Assembly (NCBI GenBank): GCA_045631905.1
Contig: JAZQVO010000002.1
Coordinates: forward strand, 7,686-71,685
Direction of reading: 5' to 3'
Source: HGM04593 sp045631905
GTDB taxonomy: Bacteria > Bacteroidota > Bacteroidia > Bacteroidales > Bacteroidaceae
DNA: 64,000 nt
This document shows positions 27,717 to 36,918 of this stretch, piece by piece (positions within the stretch are counted from its first letter, which is position 1; each line of letters begins with the position of its first letter). Position numbers and translations under genes: made by a program. Under the pieces are notes generated by a model. It did not search any database, was not told the origin of the DNA, and saw only the letters and a program-made list of their open reading frames with translations.

Positions 27717-28922
27717 ATGAAAATATTAGTATTGAACTGCGGAAGTTCATCAATCAAATACCAGTTGTTTGATATTGAAACAAAAGAGGTGCTTGCAAAG
27801 GGTGGTATCGAGAAGATTGGTCTCGAGGGCTCATTCATAAAATTCACATTGCCCAACGGTGAGAAAGAGACCATCATGGCATCTATCCCCGAGCACACAA
27901 CAGGTGTTCGCCTCATCATCGACCTGCTCACCAGCGACAAATACGGCGTTGTAGGCTCTATTGAGGAGATAGACGCAGTTGGTCACCGCATGGTACACGG
28001 TGGAGAGAAGTTTAGCGCATCGACCTTGCTCACCGACGAGGTTCTCGAAACATTCGAGGCTTGCAACGACCTTGCTCCCCTCCACAACCCCGCAAACCTC
28101 AAAGGTGTGAATGCCGTTAAGGAGGTTGCCCCCGAGATACCTCAGGTAGGTGTGTTCGACACAGCCTTCCACCAGACTATGCCCGACTACGCTTACATGT
28201 ACGCAGTACCCTACGAGTTGTACGAGAAATATGGTGTGCGTCGTTACGGTTTCCACGGAACATCGCACCGTTACATCACAAAACGTGCTTTGGAGATGCT
28301 TGGTATACCTGCCGAGGGTAGCAAAATAATCACATGCCACATTGGTAACGGTGGCTCATGCGCAGCTGTTAAAGACGGCAAGAGCGTAGATACATCTATG
28401 GGACTTACTCCCCTTGCAGGTCTCATGATGGGTACACGTAGCGGTGACATCGACCCCGGTGCAATCCCCTTCATCATGGACAAGATGGGCTTGGACGCAC
28501 AAGGTCTGTCCGACCTCTTGAACAAAAAATCGGGTGTTGCAGGTATATCGGGTGTGTCGAGCGACATGCGCGAGGTGAAAGCTGCCGCCGAGGCAGGTAA
28601 CAAACGTGCCGAGCTTGCCAACACAATGTACTTCTACCGCATTAAGAAATATATAGGTGAGTATGCAGCCGCCATGGGTGGTGTAGACATCATTATCTTC
28701 ACCGGCGGTGTAGGTGAGAACCAGGCCGACTGCCGCGAGGCTGTGCTCAGCGGTCTTGAATTTATGGGCGTGGAGCTCGACAAGGAGAAGAACGCTGTAA
28801 TACGTGGCGAGGAGGCTGTGCTCTCAACACCTTCGTCAAAGGTTAAAGTATTGCTTATTCCCACAGACGAGGAGCTGATGATTGCAAGCGACACCTATGA
28901 GATTGTTAAAAACATGAAGTAA
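27717..28922 (+). CDS. ackA: Acetate kinase
   Basis: A 401-aa enzyme converting acetyl phosphate and ADP to acetate and ATP. Recognisable are the N-terminal phosphate-binding LNCGSSSIKYQ, VGHRMVHGG near residue 88, FDTAFHQTMP near 147 (with the catalytic Asp), RRYGFHGTSHRY near 175, the adenosine/phosphate segment CHIGNGGS near 205, and FTGGVGENQ near 328. Length is typical. It forms an operon with pta and ends in a perfect hairpin terminator. The two genes suggest acetate as a fermentation product, in line with korAB at 38.4 kb. Confidence 0.97.
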   Translation: MKILVLNCGSSSIKYQLFDIETKEVLAKGGIEKIGLEGSFIKFTLPNGEKETIMASIPEHTTGVRLIIDLLTSDKYGVVGSIEEIDAVGHRMVHGGEKFSASTLLTDEVLETFEACNDLAPLHNPANLKGVNAVKEVAPEIPQVGVFDTAFHQTMPDYAYMYAVPYELYEKYGVRRYGFHGTSHRYITKRALEMLGIPAEGSKIITCHIGNGGSCAAVKDGKSVDTSMGLTPLAGLMMGTRSGDIDPGAIPFIMDKMGLDAQGLSDLLNKKSGVAGISGVSSDMREVKAAAEAGNKRAELANTMYFYRIKKYIGEYAAAMGGVDIIIFTGGVGENQADCREAVLSGLEFMGVELDKEKNAVIRGEEAVLSTPSSKVKVLLIPTDEELMIASDTYEIVKNMK

Positions 28923-28943
28923 GAGAAACCTCATGCTTAAATA

Positions 28944-28979
28944 AAAAAAGTTATGCACCGCGGTGCATAACTTTTTTTA
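28944..28979. terminator. Bidirectional terminator after ackA
   Basis: A perfect 11-bp inverted repeat (GTTATGCACCG at 28951-28961 with its complement to 28972), flanked by seven A and seven T. It separates ackA from the convergent lpxH gene. Confidence 0.9.
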
Positions 28980-29023
28980 TTTATACCACACAACTACAAG
29001 CCGGTGACAGAATTTGAGAGAAA

Positions 29024-29788
29024 TTATAAATCCTTGCTCTCGCCCTCTATATAATATTTGCGAAGAATCTCTTTACCATCGAACACCACATAGGCAAAAG
29101 TATTTATCCAGTCGCCAAGGAAGATGCAACGCGATGTGTCACACAAAGAAAAATCCTCATCTACATGACGGTGACCGAAGATAAAACAATCGACATGAGG
29201 GTGTTTCTGCAAATACTCCTTGGCAAACTGCACGCAAAACTCGTTGTCGGCACCAAGGAAGGGGGTGTCACCCTCAATCTTATGCTTTACCATGCTGTGA
29301 CGCGCCCAGCTATTGCCAAGCCACAGGCTCCAACGAGGGTGCAACATAGAGAAGCATCGTTGCAAGAAGCGCGAATGAAAAATTGCTCTTAATATTTTGA
29401 ATGCACGCTCTTTGCAGAACTCATCGCCATGGGCAAGAAAAAACTCCTTACCATACAGCTCTACCGAACATGCCGTTCTATGGAGCACCACACCACACTC
29501 CTTCTCAAAATAGTCCAAACACCACATGTCGTGATTACCTGTGAACATATGCACCTCGACACCCATGTCGGTAAGTTCCGAGACCTTACCCAAGAAGCGT
29601 GTGAAGCCTTTTGGTACTACATACTTATATTCGTACCAAAAATCGAACATGTCGCCAAGCATATACACTGCTGCCGCCTCGTGCTTTATCTTGTCGAGAA
29701 ACGACACCAAACGACGCTCATGCGTGCGACTATGTTCTATGGCCCACGAACCTAAATGTGCATCGGAGAGGAAATATATCTTTTTCAT
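29024..29788 (-). CDS. lpxH: UDP-2,3-diacylglucosamine diphosphatase (LpxH type)
   Basis: A 254-aa calcineurin-like phosphoesterase for lipid A synthesis, hydrolysing UDP-2,3-diacylglucosamine to lipid X and UMP at the inner face of the inner membrane. Metal-ligand motifs are all present: Asp9 and His11 in SDAHLGS, Asp46 in GDMFDFW, the GNHD motif near residue 80, HGDE near 133, and FGHRHVDE near 218. I started at the MKKIYF ATG (29786-29788) since the longer frame runs into the upstream gene and would bury the first motif. It is the last gene of the efp operon; the sufT gene ends 19 bp before. Confidence 0.88.
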   Translation of the reverse strand: MKKIYFLSDAHLGSWAIEHSRTHERRLVSFLDKIKHEAAAVYMLGDMFDFWYEYKYVVPKGFTRFLGKVSELTDMGVEVHMFTGNHDMWCLDYFEKECGVVLHRTACSVELYGKEFFLAHGDEFCKERAFKILRAIFHSRFLQRCFSMLHPRWSLWLGNSWARHSMVKHKIEGDTPFLGADNEFCVQFAKEYLQKHPHVDCFIFGHRHVDEDFSLCDTSRCIFLGDWINTFAYVVFDGKEILRKYYIEGESKDL

Positions 29789-29807
29789 GCAAACGAAAAT
29801 ATTTTCA

Positions 29808-30119
29808 TTACAAAAGTCCAAGTTCAAGCTTGGCCTCCTCAGTCATGAGATCCTGAGACCATTCGGGCTCAAACACAAGCTGTATATTAACAGCCCCTAT
29901 ACCGTTTATAGCCTCCACCTTCTGACGCACGTCCTCCAACATAAAGTCGGCGGCCGGGCAGTTAGGCGCGGTAAGTGTCATATCAATATCAACAGAGTTA
30001 TCCTCTTTAACCTCAATGCGGTATATGAGCCCAAGGTCGTATATATTAACAGGAATCTCGGGGTCGTAAACCGTCTTTATCATCTCAACGATTCTCTCTT
30101 CCAAATCAAATTTTTCCAT
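29808..30119 (-). CDS. SufT/MIP18-family iron-sulfur cluster assembly factor (DUF59)
   Basis: A 103-aa cytoplasmic protein of the MIP18/PaaD/SufT family, which helps mature Fe-S proteins. The family pattern is clear: MIKTVYDPEIPVNIYDLGLIY in residues 13-33, the VDIDMTLTAPNCPAADFM segment with the conserved Cys (residues about 49-66), and the C-terminal VEAINGIGAVNIQLVFEPEW. Length is normal. It is 12 bp downstream of radC in the same operon. No suf genes are near, so it seems to be a solitary maturation factor; KorAB, an Fe-S enzyme, is a possible client but this is only an inference. Confidence 0.9.
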   Translation of the reverse strand: MEKFDLEERIVEMIKTVYDPEIPVNIYDLGLIYRIEVKEDNSVDIDMTLTAPNCPAADFMLEDVRQKVEAINGIGAVNIQLVFEPEWSQDLMTEEAKLELGLL

Positions 30120-30131
30120 ATAAGCAATCTT

Positions 30132-30830
30132 TTACAAACGCCCTTCGTCGTTATAACTGAAAAAGCCGTTTGTTGTAAGTATCAAATGGTCCAAAAAACG
30201 TATGTTCATAATTTTGCATGCGGCGGCAAGGCTCACCGTAACGTGGTCGTCGTCGCGGCTCGGCTTTGTATTGCCCGACGGGTGATTATGGCAAAGAGCC
30301 ATCGCTGTGGCACGCTTCATGAGTGCTTCGCGCAATACAACGCGCACATCGAGTGTCGATGCTGTGAGCCCTCCGCTACTTATCTTCACATGGTCTATCA
30401 CCCTGTTCATGTTATTCAAAAGAAGAACATAAATCTCCTCGACATTAAGAGAACACATGTGAGGATAGAAATATTCATAAATGTCGGACGAACATTTTAT
30501 ACGAGGTTGCTCGCCCTGTTCGTCGAAGCGTTTTCTTTTCCACAACTCGCATGCGGCAACTATGGTTATTGCCTTTGCCGGCCCTATACCCTTGAAACGA
30601 CAAAGGTCGTCTACGGTGAACTTAGCAAGCTCGGCTATACTGTCGCCACAAGAGGCAAGCACCTTCTTCATTAGTTCAACGGCCGAGTCTTCGGCATTTC
30701 CCGACCCTATGAGTATGGCCAACAGCTCCGATTTACTGAGCGAGGATACGCCGTGACGCAACACCTTCTCGCGTGGACGTTCGTCCTCGGGCCACTCTTT
30801 TATGCTATGCTTGCTCTTGGCTTCCATCAA
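30132..30830 (-). CDS. radC: RadC/MPN-domain protein (JAMM motif)
   Basis: A 232-aa protein of the RadC family. An N-terminal helix-hairpin-helix part includes FKGIGPAKAITI near residue 79; the C-terminal MPN/JAB domain has the metal-binding CHNHPSG with His181 and His183 and an Asp in PSRDD. RadC was linked to DNA repair historically, but its function is not established; a metalloprotease or nuclease activity is possible. Its start overlaps the glycosyltransferase stop by four bases (ATGA), so the two genes are translationally coupled. Confidence 0.93.
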   Translation of the reverse strand: MMEAKSKHSIKEWPEDERPREKVLRHGVSSLSKSELLAILIGSGNAEDSAVELMKKVLASCGDSIAELAKFTVDDLCRFKGIGPAKAITIVAACELWKRKRFDEQGEQPRIKCSSDIYEYFYPHMCSLNVEEIYVLLLNNMNRVIDHVKISSGGLTASTLDVRVVLREALMKRATAMALCHNHPSGNTKPSRDDDHVTVSLAAACKIMNIRFLDHLILTTNGFFSYNDEGRL

Positions 30831-31822
30831 CCTCTGTTATATATCTTTGTAAGTTTTTCTTTTGTCTCCAAGGGCTCTTTAAGCACCATTTTGTGCCAAA
30901 AAGCCTTCAAAAAACCTGTGCCATAACCTGTTATTTGCACTGCTGCGGCCGCCACCGACAGAGCCGACACTTTGAGATTGTTGCCTTTTAAAAGCGCGTC
31001 GGCAAATATCAGCAAAGCATATATAAACGGCAAGAGCAACAGCAAGGGGCAAAATATAGATGCCACGAGCAACAGCACACCTGCAACAAGCATCACGGCT
31101 GGCATGGCATGAACAAGCTTCAACGAACCGGGGTGTATTATTTGCAACCATATGCGTGCCTGACCAAAGTTATTCACCTGCTTAAAGAAACGGGTAAGGT
31201 CGATGCGACGTTTGTGGTAAACAAAAACCTCACGTATGAGCCTTATGGAGAAGCCGGCCTTGCGTATGCGTATGCTAAGGTCGATATCCTCGCCCATCAT
31301 ATCCTTAAAATCGCCCACCTTTTCGTAGACGCTCTTCGAGAGGCCCATGTTAAAGGTGCGAGGGCAAAACTTCTCCATCACAGCTTTACCGCCACGAATA
31401 CCGCCCGTTGTCCAGAAAGAGGTCATCGCATGGCTCACAGCTTTCTGCATGTCCGAGAAGGAGTCGTCGGCGGCATCGGGGCCACCAAAGCAGTCGCAAT
31501 AACCCGCCTTCATCGCCTCTTCGAGCTTTTCGAAATATGTAGGCGGAAGTATCACATCGGAGTCAAAGAAAAGCATGTAGTCGCCTCCTGCCCTCTCCAT
31601 GCCATAGTTTCTCGTGTCGCTACGGCCTGAGTTCTCTTTATAGTAATAGTGTATGGTAAAAAAAGAACGATAGTGACCAAGCAAATGGTCACATCGTTCT
31701 TTTGATCCGTCTTCTATAATGAGTAACTCAAAAGGTTTTACCGTCTGAGCCGCCAGACTGTCGAGAAATTCTTTTATCTCTCCGGGTCTGTTGTAAACCG
31801 GAACTATTATAGAGTACAACAA
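30827..31822 (-). CDS. Family 2 glycosyltransferase with C-terminal membrane helices
   Basis: A 331-aa GT-A fold enzyme. The N-terminus (LYSIIVPVYNRPGEIKEFLD) is typical of GT2; the metal-binding DSD follows FF near residue 91; a second acidic stretch MGEDIDLSIRIRKAGFSI is near 175-192. Two or three hydrophobic helices lie in residues 240-300 (MPAVMLVAGVLLLVASIFC and next), so it sits on the inner face of the inner membrane. The acceptor is unknown; lipid-linked sugars or surface polysaccharides are usual. It lies between efp (10 bp upstream) and radC (overlapping), an arrangement that says little about its substrate. Confidence 0.85.
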   Translation of the reverse strand: MLYSIIVPVYNRPGEIKEFLDSLAAQTVKPFELLIIEDGSKERCDHLLGHYRSFFTIHYYYKENSGRSDTRNYGMERAGGDYMLFFDSDVILPPTYFEKLEEAMKAGYCDCFGGPDAADDSFSDMQKAVSHAMTSFWTTGGIRGGKAVMEKFCPRTFNMGLSKSVYEKVGDFKDMMGEDIDLSIRIRKAGFSIRLIREVFVYHKRRIDLTRFFKQVNNFGQARIWLQIIHPGSLKLVHAMPAVMLVAGVLLLVASIFCPLLLLLPFIYALLIFADALLKGNNLKVSALSVAAAAVQITGYGTGFLKAFWHKMVLKEPLETKEKLTKIYNRG

Positions 31823-31832
31823 AGCTTTTATA

Positions 31833-32399
31833 TTATGCTTTTACACGACCTTGGTATGAACCATCACGAGTATCTACCTCGATGAGCTCGCCCTCATTGA
31901 TGAACAAAGGCACGCGAACCTCGGCACCTGTCTCCACGGTTGCGGGCTTTGTAGTGTTTGTAGCTGTATCGCCTTTGAGACCGGGCTCTGTGTATGTAAC
32001 GGCAAGCACAACCTTAACAGGCATGTCGGCAAAAAGGATAGTGTCGGTAGATGCGTCTGTAACAACGTCCAGAATCATACCCTCCTTCATGTAAGCCACA
32101 CCATTGATTTGGTCGGCGGCGATGGGTACCTGCTCGTATGTCTCTTGGTTCATGAAGATGTAGTCGCTACCCTCCTGATAGAGATACTGGAACTGACGAC
32201 GCTCTACGCGAACGTCTTCCAACTTCTCACCGATATTGAAACGACGCTCCAATACATAACCATCGACAACGTCTTTCAACTTTGTACGCATGAAGGTGTT
32301 TCCCTTACCGGGCTTTACATGCAAAAAGTCGATGCAGAAATATAACTTGCCATCCATGCGGATAGCTGTACCAATTTTAATGTCCTGAGCATTAATCAT
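31833..32399 (-). CDS. efp: Translation elongation factor P
   Basis: A 188-aa protein that rescues ribosomes stalled at polyproline. The KOW-like N domain contains LHVKPGKGNTFMRTK with the loop Lys32, the position that is post-translationally modified in other bacteria; two OB-like domains follow, with TRDGSYQGRVK closing the protein. Length is normal. It is first in the operon efp-glycosyltransferase-radC-sufT-lpxH, read from the promoter at 32475-32505. No modification enzyme (EpmA or EarP) is in the window. Confidence 0.97.
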   Translation of the reverse strand: MINAQDIKIGTAIRMDGKLYFCIDFLHVKPGKGNTFMRTKLKDVVDGYVLERRFNIGEKLEDVRVERRQFQYLYQEGSDYIFMNQETYEQVPIAADQINGVAYMKEGMILDVVTDASTDTILFADMPVKVVLAVTYTEPGLKGDTATNTTKPATVETGAEVRVPLFINEGELIEVDTRDGSYQGRVKA

Positions 32400-32474
32400 A
32401 ATTCTATTATTTTTTTGTTAAATATTATTCTATTCACAGCCACCTGCAAAAGAGCGTTTGTGGCATTAATGATG

Positions 32475-32505
32475 CAAAGATAGCAAAAAGCCGACAACTA
32501 TGCAA
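32475..32505 (-). promoter_or_regulatory. Promoter of the efp operon
   Basis: On the minus strand TTG (plus CAA at 32503-32505) is followed after exactly 20 bp by TATCTTTG (plus CAAAGATA at 32475-32482), about 75 bp upstream of the efp ATG. Confidence 0.7.
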
Positions 32506-32609
32506 TCTTAACCACGCTTTATTACCCAACACATTACAATTAGTATTATAAATAGGATAATTTTTGTTAAAAAACTATATTAAATATTATCATAAAGTTG
32601 GTTTGTGTT

Positions 32610-32743
32610 TATATTTGAAGCAAGCTTGATATTATTTCGCTCGTTTGGATTATATTTGCGGTAAACCGCGAATATATATTGCACTCGCTGTGAAAAACAT
32701 CAAAGTAAACTTCATGTTTCTCGCTCGTTTGTTCGTATATTTG
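32610..32743 (+). promoter_or_regulatory. Three tandem promoter-like boxes before the RND operon
   Basis: TATATTTG occurs at 32610-32617, 32651-32658 and 32736-32743, each 3-4 bp after a GTTTG. Copies 2 and 3 also share TCGCTCGTTTG before and TAAAC after. A TTG 22 bp before copy 2 could be its -33 box. A dyad GCGGT-AA-ACCGC (32658-32669) overlaps the end of copy 2 and resembles a repressor site. The adaptor gene starts at 32791, 48 bp after the last box. Confidence 0.55.
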
Positions 32744-32790
32744 CGAATAAACTGAAAAAGAAAAAAAACACAAACAGAACTATTAAGAAT

Positions 32791-33867
32791 ATGAACAAGA
32801 AATTAAAATGGGGACTTATTGTCACCATAGCCGTAGCACTCGGCTTTTTTGGTTATTATCAACTGACACCACACGAGAACGAAGAGCTGAGCGCTGCCGA
32901 CAGTATGCCCAAGAAGAAGGAGCAAAAGATTTTGAATGTCAATGCAAAAATTGTAGTTCCACACCTTTTGTCGGACGATTTTCCCATAATAGGCCGTTTG
33001 GTTCCCGACGAAGAGGTAGAGCTCTCTTTTGAGACAGCAGGTAAGATAACCGAAATATTCTTCACCGAGGGCAGTTATGTAAAAAAAGGAGAGTTACTTG
33101 CCAAGGTAAACGACAGCCAACTGCAAGCACAATTAAAGAGACTCGAAGCGCAGGTACCCCTCGCCGAGGACCGCGTATACCGCCAGAACGCACTTTTACA
33201 GCGCGACGCTGTGAGCAAGGAGGCATACGAACAGGTGAAAACCGAGCTTGCCACCTTGAACGCCGACATAGAGAAGGTGAAAGCCCAGATAACTATGACC
33301 GAGCTACGCGCCCCCTTCGATGGCACAATAGGTTTGCGTCAGGTAAGTGTGGGAGCATACGCCTCACCAAGTACGGTTATTGCAAAGCTCACCAACATAA
33401 AACCCATAAAAGTTGAATTTTCGGTTGCCGAGCGACACGCATCGGATATTAAGAAAGGAACAAACCTCGAATTTCGCGTCGATGGCAAGTTAGAGCCATT
33501 TAAAGCAAAGGTTTACGCAACAGAGTCGAGCCTCGATGCCAAAACCCACACACTCACCGTGCGTGCCCTGTATGCCAACAGCGACGGCGAGCTTATCCCC
33601 GGCCGTTACGCCAATATAACCCTCAAACAAAAGGAGATACCCGACGCCTTGGCAATACCGTCGGAGGCTATTGTTCCCGAGATGGGTATAAACAAAGTCT
33701 TTGTGTACCGCAACGGAAAAGCCGAGCCTACTGCCGTGGAGATTGGTATACGCACCGATGCCGAGGTGCAGATAGTAAACGGTTTGCAGGCAGGCGACAC
33801 CATCATCACATCGGGTACATTACAGTTGCGCAAAGGCTCGGCCGTAAAAATCGACAAATTAGACTAA
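32791..33867 (+). CDS. RND efflux periplasmic adaptor (HlyD/MexA family)
   Basis: A 358-aa membrane-fusion protein that bridges pump and outer-membrane channel. Residues 8-25 form a signal anchor (GLIVTIAVALGFFGYYQ). The lipoyl-like domain includes GRLVPDEEVELSFETAGKI near 70-90; the hairpin is helical with QLQAQLKRLEAQVPLAEDR near residues 110-128; then ELRAPFDGTIG near 172 and a beta-barrel with VRALYANSDGELIPGRYANI near 250-270. It starts the adaptor-pump-TolC operon, 18 bp before the pump gene. Confidence 0.94.
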   Translation: MNKKLKWGLIVTIAVALGFFGYYQLTPHENEELSAADSMPKKKEQKILNVNAKIVVPHLLSDDFPIIGRLVPDEEVELSFETAGKITEIFFTEGSYVKKGELLAKVNDSQLQAQLKRLEAQVPLAEDRVYRQNALLQRDAVSKEAYEQVKTELATLNADIEKVKAQITMTELRAPFDGTIGLRQVSVGAYASPSTVIAKLTNIKPIKVEFSVAERHASDIKKGTNLEFRVDGKLEPFKAKVYATESSLDAKTHTLTVRALYANSDGELIPGRYANITLKQKEIPDALAIPSEAIVPEMGINKVFVYRNGKAEPTAVEIGIRTDAEVQIVNGLQAGDTIITSGTLQLRKGSAVKIDKLD

Positions 33868-33885
33868 CGCCTAAATACCAGCCAT

Positions 33886-36800
33886 ATGAATATATCGGAA
33901 TTAAGTATCCGCAGGCCGGTGTTGGCGTCGGTACTCACTATCATAATACTGCTTTTCGGCCTCATCGGCTACAACACACTTGGTGTGCGCGAGTACCCGT
34001 CGGTCGACAACCCCATAATATCGGTAACTTGCAGTTATGCCGGAGCAAACGCCGACGTTATCGAGAACCAGATAACCGAACCTCTCGAACAAAATATTAA
34101 CGGTATACCGGGTATACGCTCGCTATCGAGCGTGAGCCAACAGGGACAATGCCGAATAACGGTTGAGTTTGAGTTGTCGGTAGACCTCGAAACAGCCGCC
34201 AACGACGTGCGCGACAAAGTGTCGCGTGCACAACGCTTCCTGCCCCGCGACTGCGACCCACCTACTGTTTCGAAAGCCGATGCCGACGCAACCCCCATAC
34301 TCATGGTGGCTTTAAAGAGCGAGCAACGCTCCCTGCTCGAGCTGAGCGAGATTGCCGACCTCACCGTGAAAGAGCAGTTACAGACAATCTCCAACGTCAG
34401 CAGTGTGGGAATATGGGGAGAGAAGCGCTACTCAATGCGCATCTGGCTCGACCCCATCAAGATGGCCGCCTTCGGTATCACACCCATCGATGTGAGAAAC
34501 GCAATCACAAGCGAGAACGTTGAGCTCCCCTCGGGAAGCATCGAAGGAAACACCATGGAGCTTACCCTGCGCACCATGGGACAGATGCACACAGCGCAGG
34601 AGTTCAACAACGTGATACTCAAAATAGAGAACGGCAATGTGGTGCGCGTGAGCGACATCGGATATGCCGAGCTTGGCCCTGCCGACTTAAAGAGCTACAT
34701 GAAGATGAATGGAGTGCCCATGGTGGGCGTGGCCGTTATACCACAGCCGGGAGCCAACCACATCGAGATTGCCGATGCCGTATATGAACGCATGGAGAGC
34801 ATGAAAAAAGACCTCCCCGAAGATATTGAATACTCATACGGTTTCGACAACACACGCTTCATACGCGCCTCTATCGACGAGGTCAAGAGCACCGTATACG
34901 AAGCTTTTGTTCTCGTTATCATAATCATCTTCCTGTTCCTGCGCGACTGGCGTGTAACACTTATCCCCTGCATCGTTATTCCCGTCTCACTCATCGGAGC
35001 ATTCTTTGTGATGTACGTTGCCGGCTTCTCAATAAACGTACTCACCATGCTTGCCGTGGTATTATCGGTAGGTCTTGTGGTGGACGATGCTATTGTGATG
35101 ACCGAGAACATATATATCAGAATAGAACAAGGCATGAGACCTTTCAAGGCCGGTATCGAAGGTTCAAAAGAGATTTTCTTTGCCGTAATATCGACCACCA
35201 TTACCCTTGTAGCAGTGTTCCTCCCCATTGTATTCATGGAGGGTACCAGCGGACGACTTTTCAGGGAGTTCAGCTTTGTGGTTGCAGGCTCGGTAATAAT
35301 ATCATCGTTTGCCGCCCTCACCTTTACCCCCATGCTTGCAACAAAAATTCTGAAAAGAAGAAAAGAGCAAAATATCTTTTACAAAAAGACCGAGCCCTTC
35401 TTTGCCGGCATGAACAACGTGTATGAAAAATCCTTGGCATGGTTCCTCGACCACCGCATTCTGTCAATACCCGTTACTATTATAATGTTTGTCCTCATAG
35501 GAATACTTTGGAACAATATTCCGGCCGAGATGGCACCCTTGGAGGACCGCTCAAAAATTACCATAAACACACGTGGAGCCGAAGGTGTAAGCTACGAATA
35601 CATGCGCGACTACACCGAAGACATAAACCAACTTGTAGACTCCATAGTGCCCGATGCTCAGTCTATCACAGCACGTGTGTCGAGCGGTAGCGGTAACATT
35701 CAAATCACCCTTAAAGACCTTAAAGAGCGCGACTACTCACAGATGGAGGTTGCCGCAAAATTATCAAAAGCGGTGAGCACCAAAACCAAAGCCCGCGCCT
35801 TCGTGCAACAACAATCCTCCTTTGGAGGACGCCGAGGTAGCATGCCCGTACAATATGTGTTGCAGACAACAAGCATAGAAAAACTACAAGATATCCTGCC
35901 TAAATTTTTGAGCCGTGTACACGACAACCCCACCTTCATGATGGCCGATGCCGACCTCAAATTCAGCAGCCCCGAGGTGCGTGTAAACATAAACCGCGAC
36001 AAAGCAGGCAGCCTTGGAGCCAGCGTACGCGATGTTGCCGAAACACTGCAATATGGCCTCAGCGGACAGCGCATGGGATACTTCTACATGAACGGCAAAC
36101 AGTACGAGATTATAGGACAGATAAACCGCCAGCAACGCAACACCCCGTCAAACATCAGAGCACTTTATATACGTAGCGACAAGGGAGAAGTTATACAGTT
36201 CGACAACCTTGTTGAGTTTGTCGAGTCGGTGGCACCTCCCAAGCTCTACCACTACAACCGCTTTATTTCTGCCACTATATCGGCCGGCCTTGCCGAAGGA
36301 AAAACAATAGGCGACGGCCTTGCCGAGATGGACAAAATAGCCGAAGACTTACTCGACGAAACATTCCGCACAGCCCTTTCGGGCGACTCCAAAGAGTACC
36401 GCGAAAGCTCTTCGAGCCTTATGTTTGCCTTTATTCTTGCACTCGTGCTCATATACCTTATACTTGCGGCACAGTTCGAGAGTTTCAAAGACCCGTTCAT
36501 CATAATGCTCACAGTACCCCTTGCCATAGCAGGCGCTCTCATATTCATGTACTTTGGCGACATCACCATGAATATATTCAGCCAGATTGGTATAATCATG
36601 CTCATAGGCCTTGTTGCCAAAAACGGTATTTTGATTGTTGAGTTTGCCAACCAGAAACAAGAGACAGGAGAGGGCAAGATGAGCGCCATAAAAAGCGCAT
36701 CGCTGCAACGTCTGCGCCCCATTCTCATGACAAGCGTATCGACCATACTGGGCCTCATACCCCTTATGTTTGCAAGTGGCGAAGGCGCAAACCAGCGTAT

Positions 36801-36918
36801 AGCCATGGGTACAGCCGTTGTAGGCGGTATGATAGTATCAACCATACTCACCATGTACATAGTACCTGCAATATACAGCTACATATCAACAGAACGCGAA
36901 AAAGACGAAGAACAATGA
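33886..36918 (+). CDS. RND multidrug efflux pump, inner-membrane transporter (AcrB/HAE1 type)
   Basis: A 1010-aa proton-driven exporter expected to form a trimer. The N-terminus has the family MNISELSIRRPVLASVL start and first membrane helix; GLVVDDAIVMTENI with the proton-relay Asp residues is near residue 396, and LGLIPLMFASGEGANQR near 955; two large periplasmic loops lie between helix sets, around 40-330 and 560-850. Twelve hydrophobic segments are seen overall. Its TGA overlaps the ATG of the TolC gene (ATGA). Substrates are not predictable; HAE1-type pumps usually export hydrophobic drugs and bile-type compounds. Confidence 0.95.
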   Translation: MNISELSIRRPVLASVLTIIILLFGLIGYNTLGVREYPSVDNPIISVTCSYAGANADVIENQITEPLEQNINGIPGIRSLSSVSQQGQCRITVEFELSVDLETAANDVRDKVSRAQRFLPRDCDPPTVSKADADATPILMVALKSEQRSLLELSEIADLTVKEQLQTISNVSSVGIWGEKRYSMRIWLDPIKMAAFGITPIDVRNAITSENVELPSGSIEGNTMELTLRTMGQMHTAQEFNNVILKIENGNVVRVSDIGYAELGPADLKSYMKMNGVPMVGVAVIPQPGANHIEIADAVYERMESMKKDLPEDIEYSYGFDNTRFIRASIDEVKSTVYEAFVLVIIIIFLFLRDWRVTLIPCIVIPVSLIGAFFVMYVAGFSINVLTMLAVVLSVGLVVDDAIVMTENIYIRIEQGMRPFKAGIEGSKEIFFAVISTTITLVAVFLPIVFMEGTSGRLFREFSFVVAGSVIISSFAALTFTPMLATKILKRRKEQNIFYKKTEPFFAGMNNVYEKSLAWFLDHRILSIPVTIIMFVLIGILWNNIPAEMAPLEDRSKITINTRGAEGVSYEYMRDYTEDINQLVDSIVPDAQSITARVSSGSGNIQITLKDLKERDYSQMEVAAKLSKAVSTKTKARAFVQQQSSFGGRRGSMPVQYVLQTTSIEKLQDILPKFLSRVHDNPTFMMADADLKFSSPEVRVNINRDKAGSLGASVRDVAETLQYGLSGQRMGYFYMNGKQYEIIGQINRQQRNTPSNIRALYIRSDKGEVIQFDNLVEFVESVAPPKLYHYNRFISATISAGLAEGKTIGDGLAEMDKIAEDLLDETFRTALSGDSKEYRESSSSLMFAFILALVLIYLILAAQFESFKDPFIIMLTVPLAIAGALIFMYFGDITMNIFSQIGIIMLIGLVAKNGILIVEFANQKQETGEGKMSAIKSASLQRLRPILMTSVSTILGLIPLMFASGEGANQRIAMGTAVVGGMIVSTILTMYIVPAIYSYISTEREKDEEQ

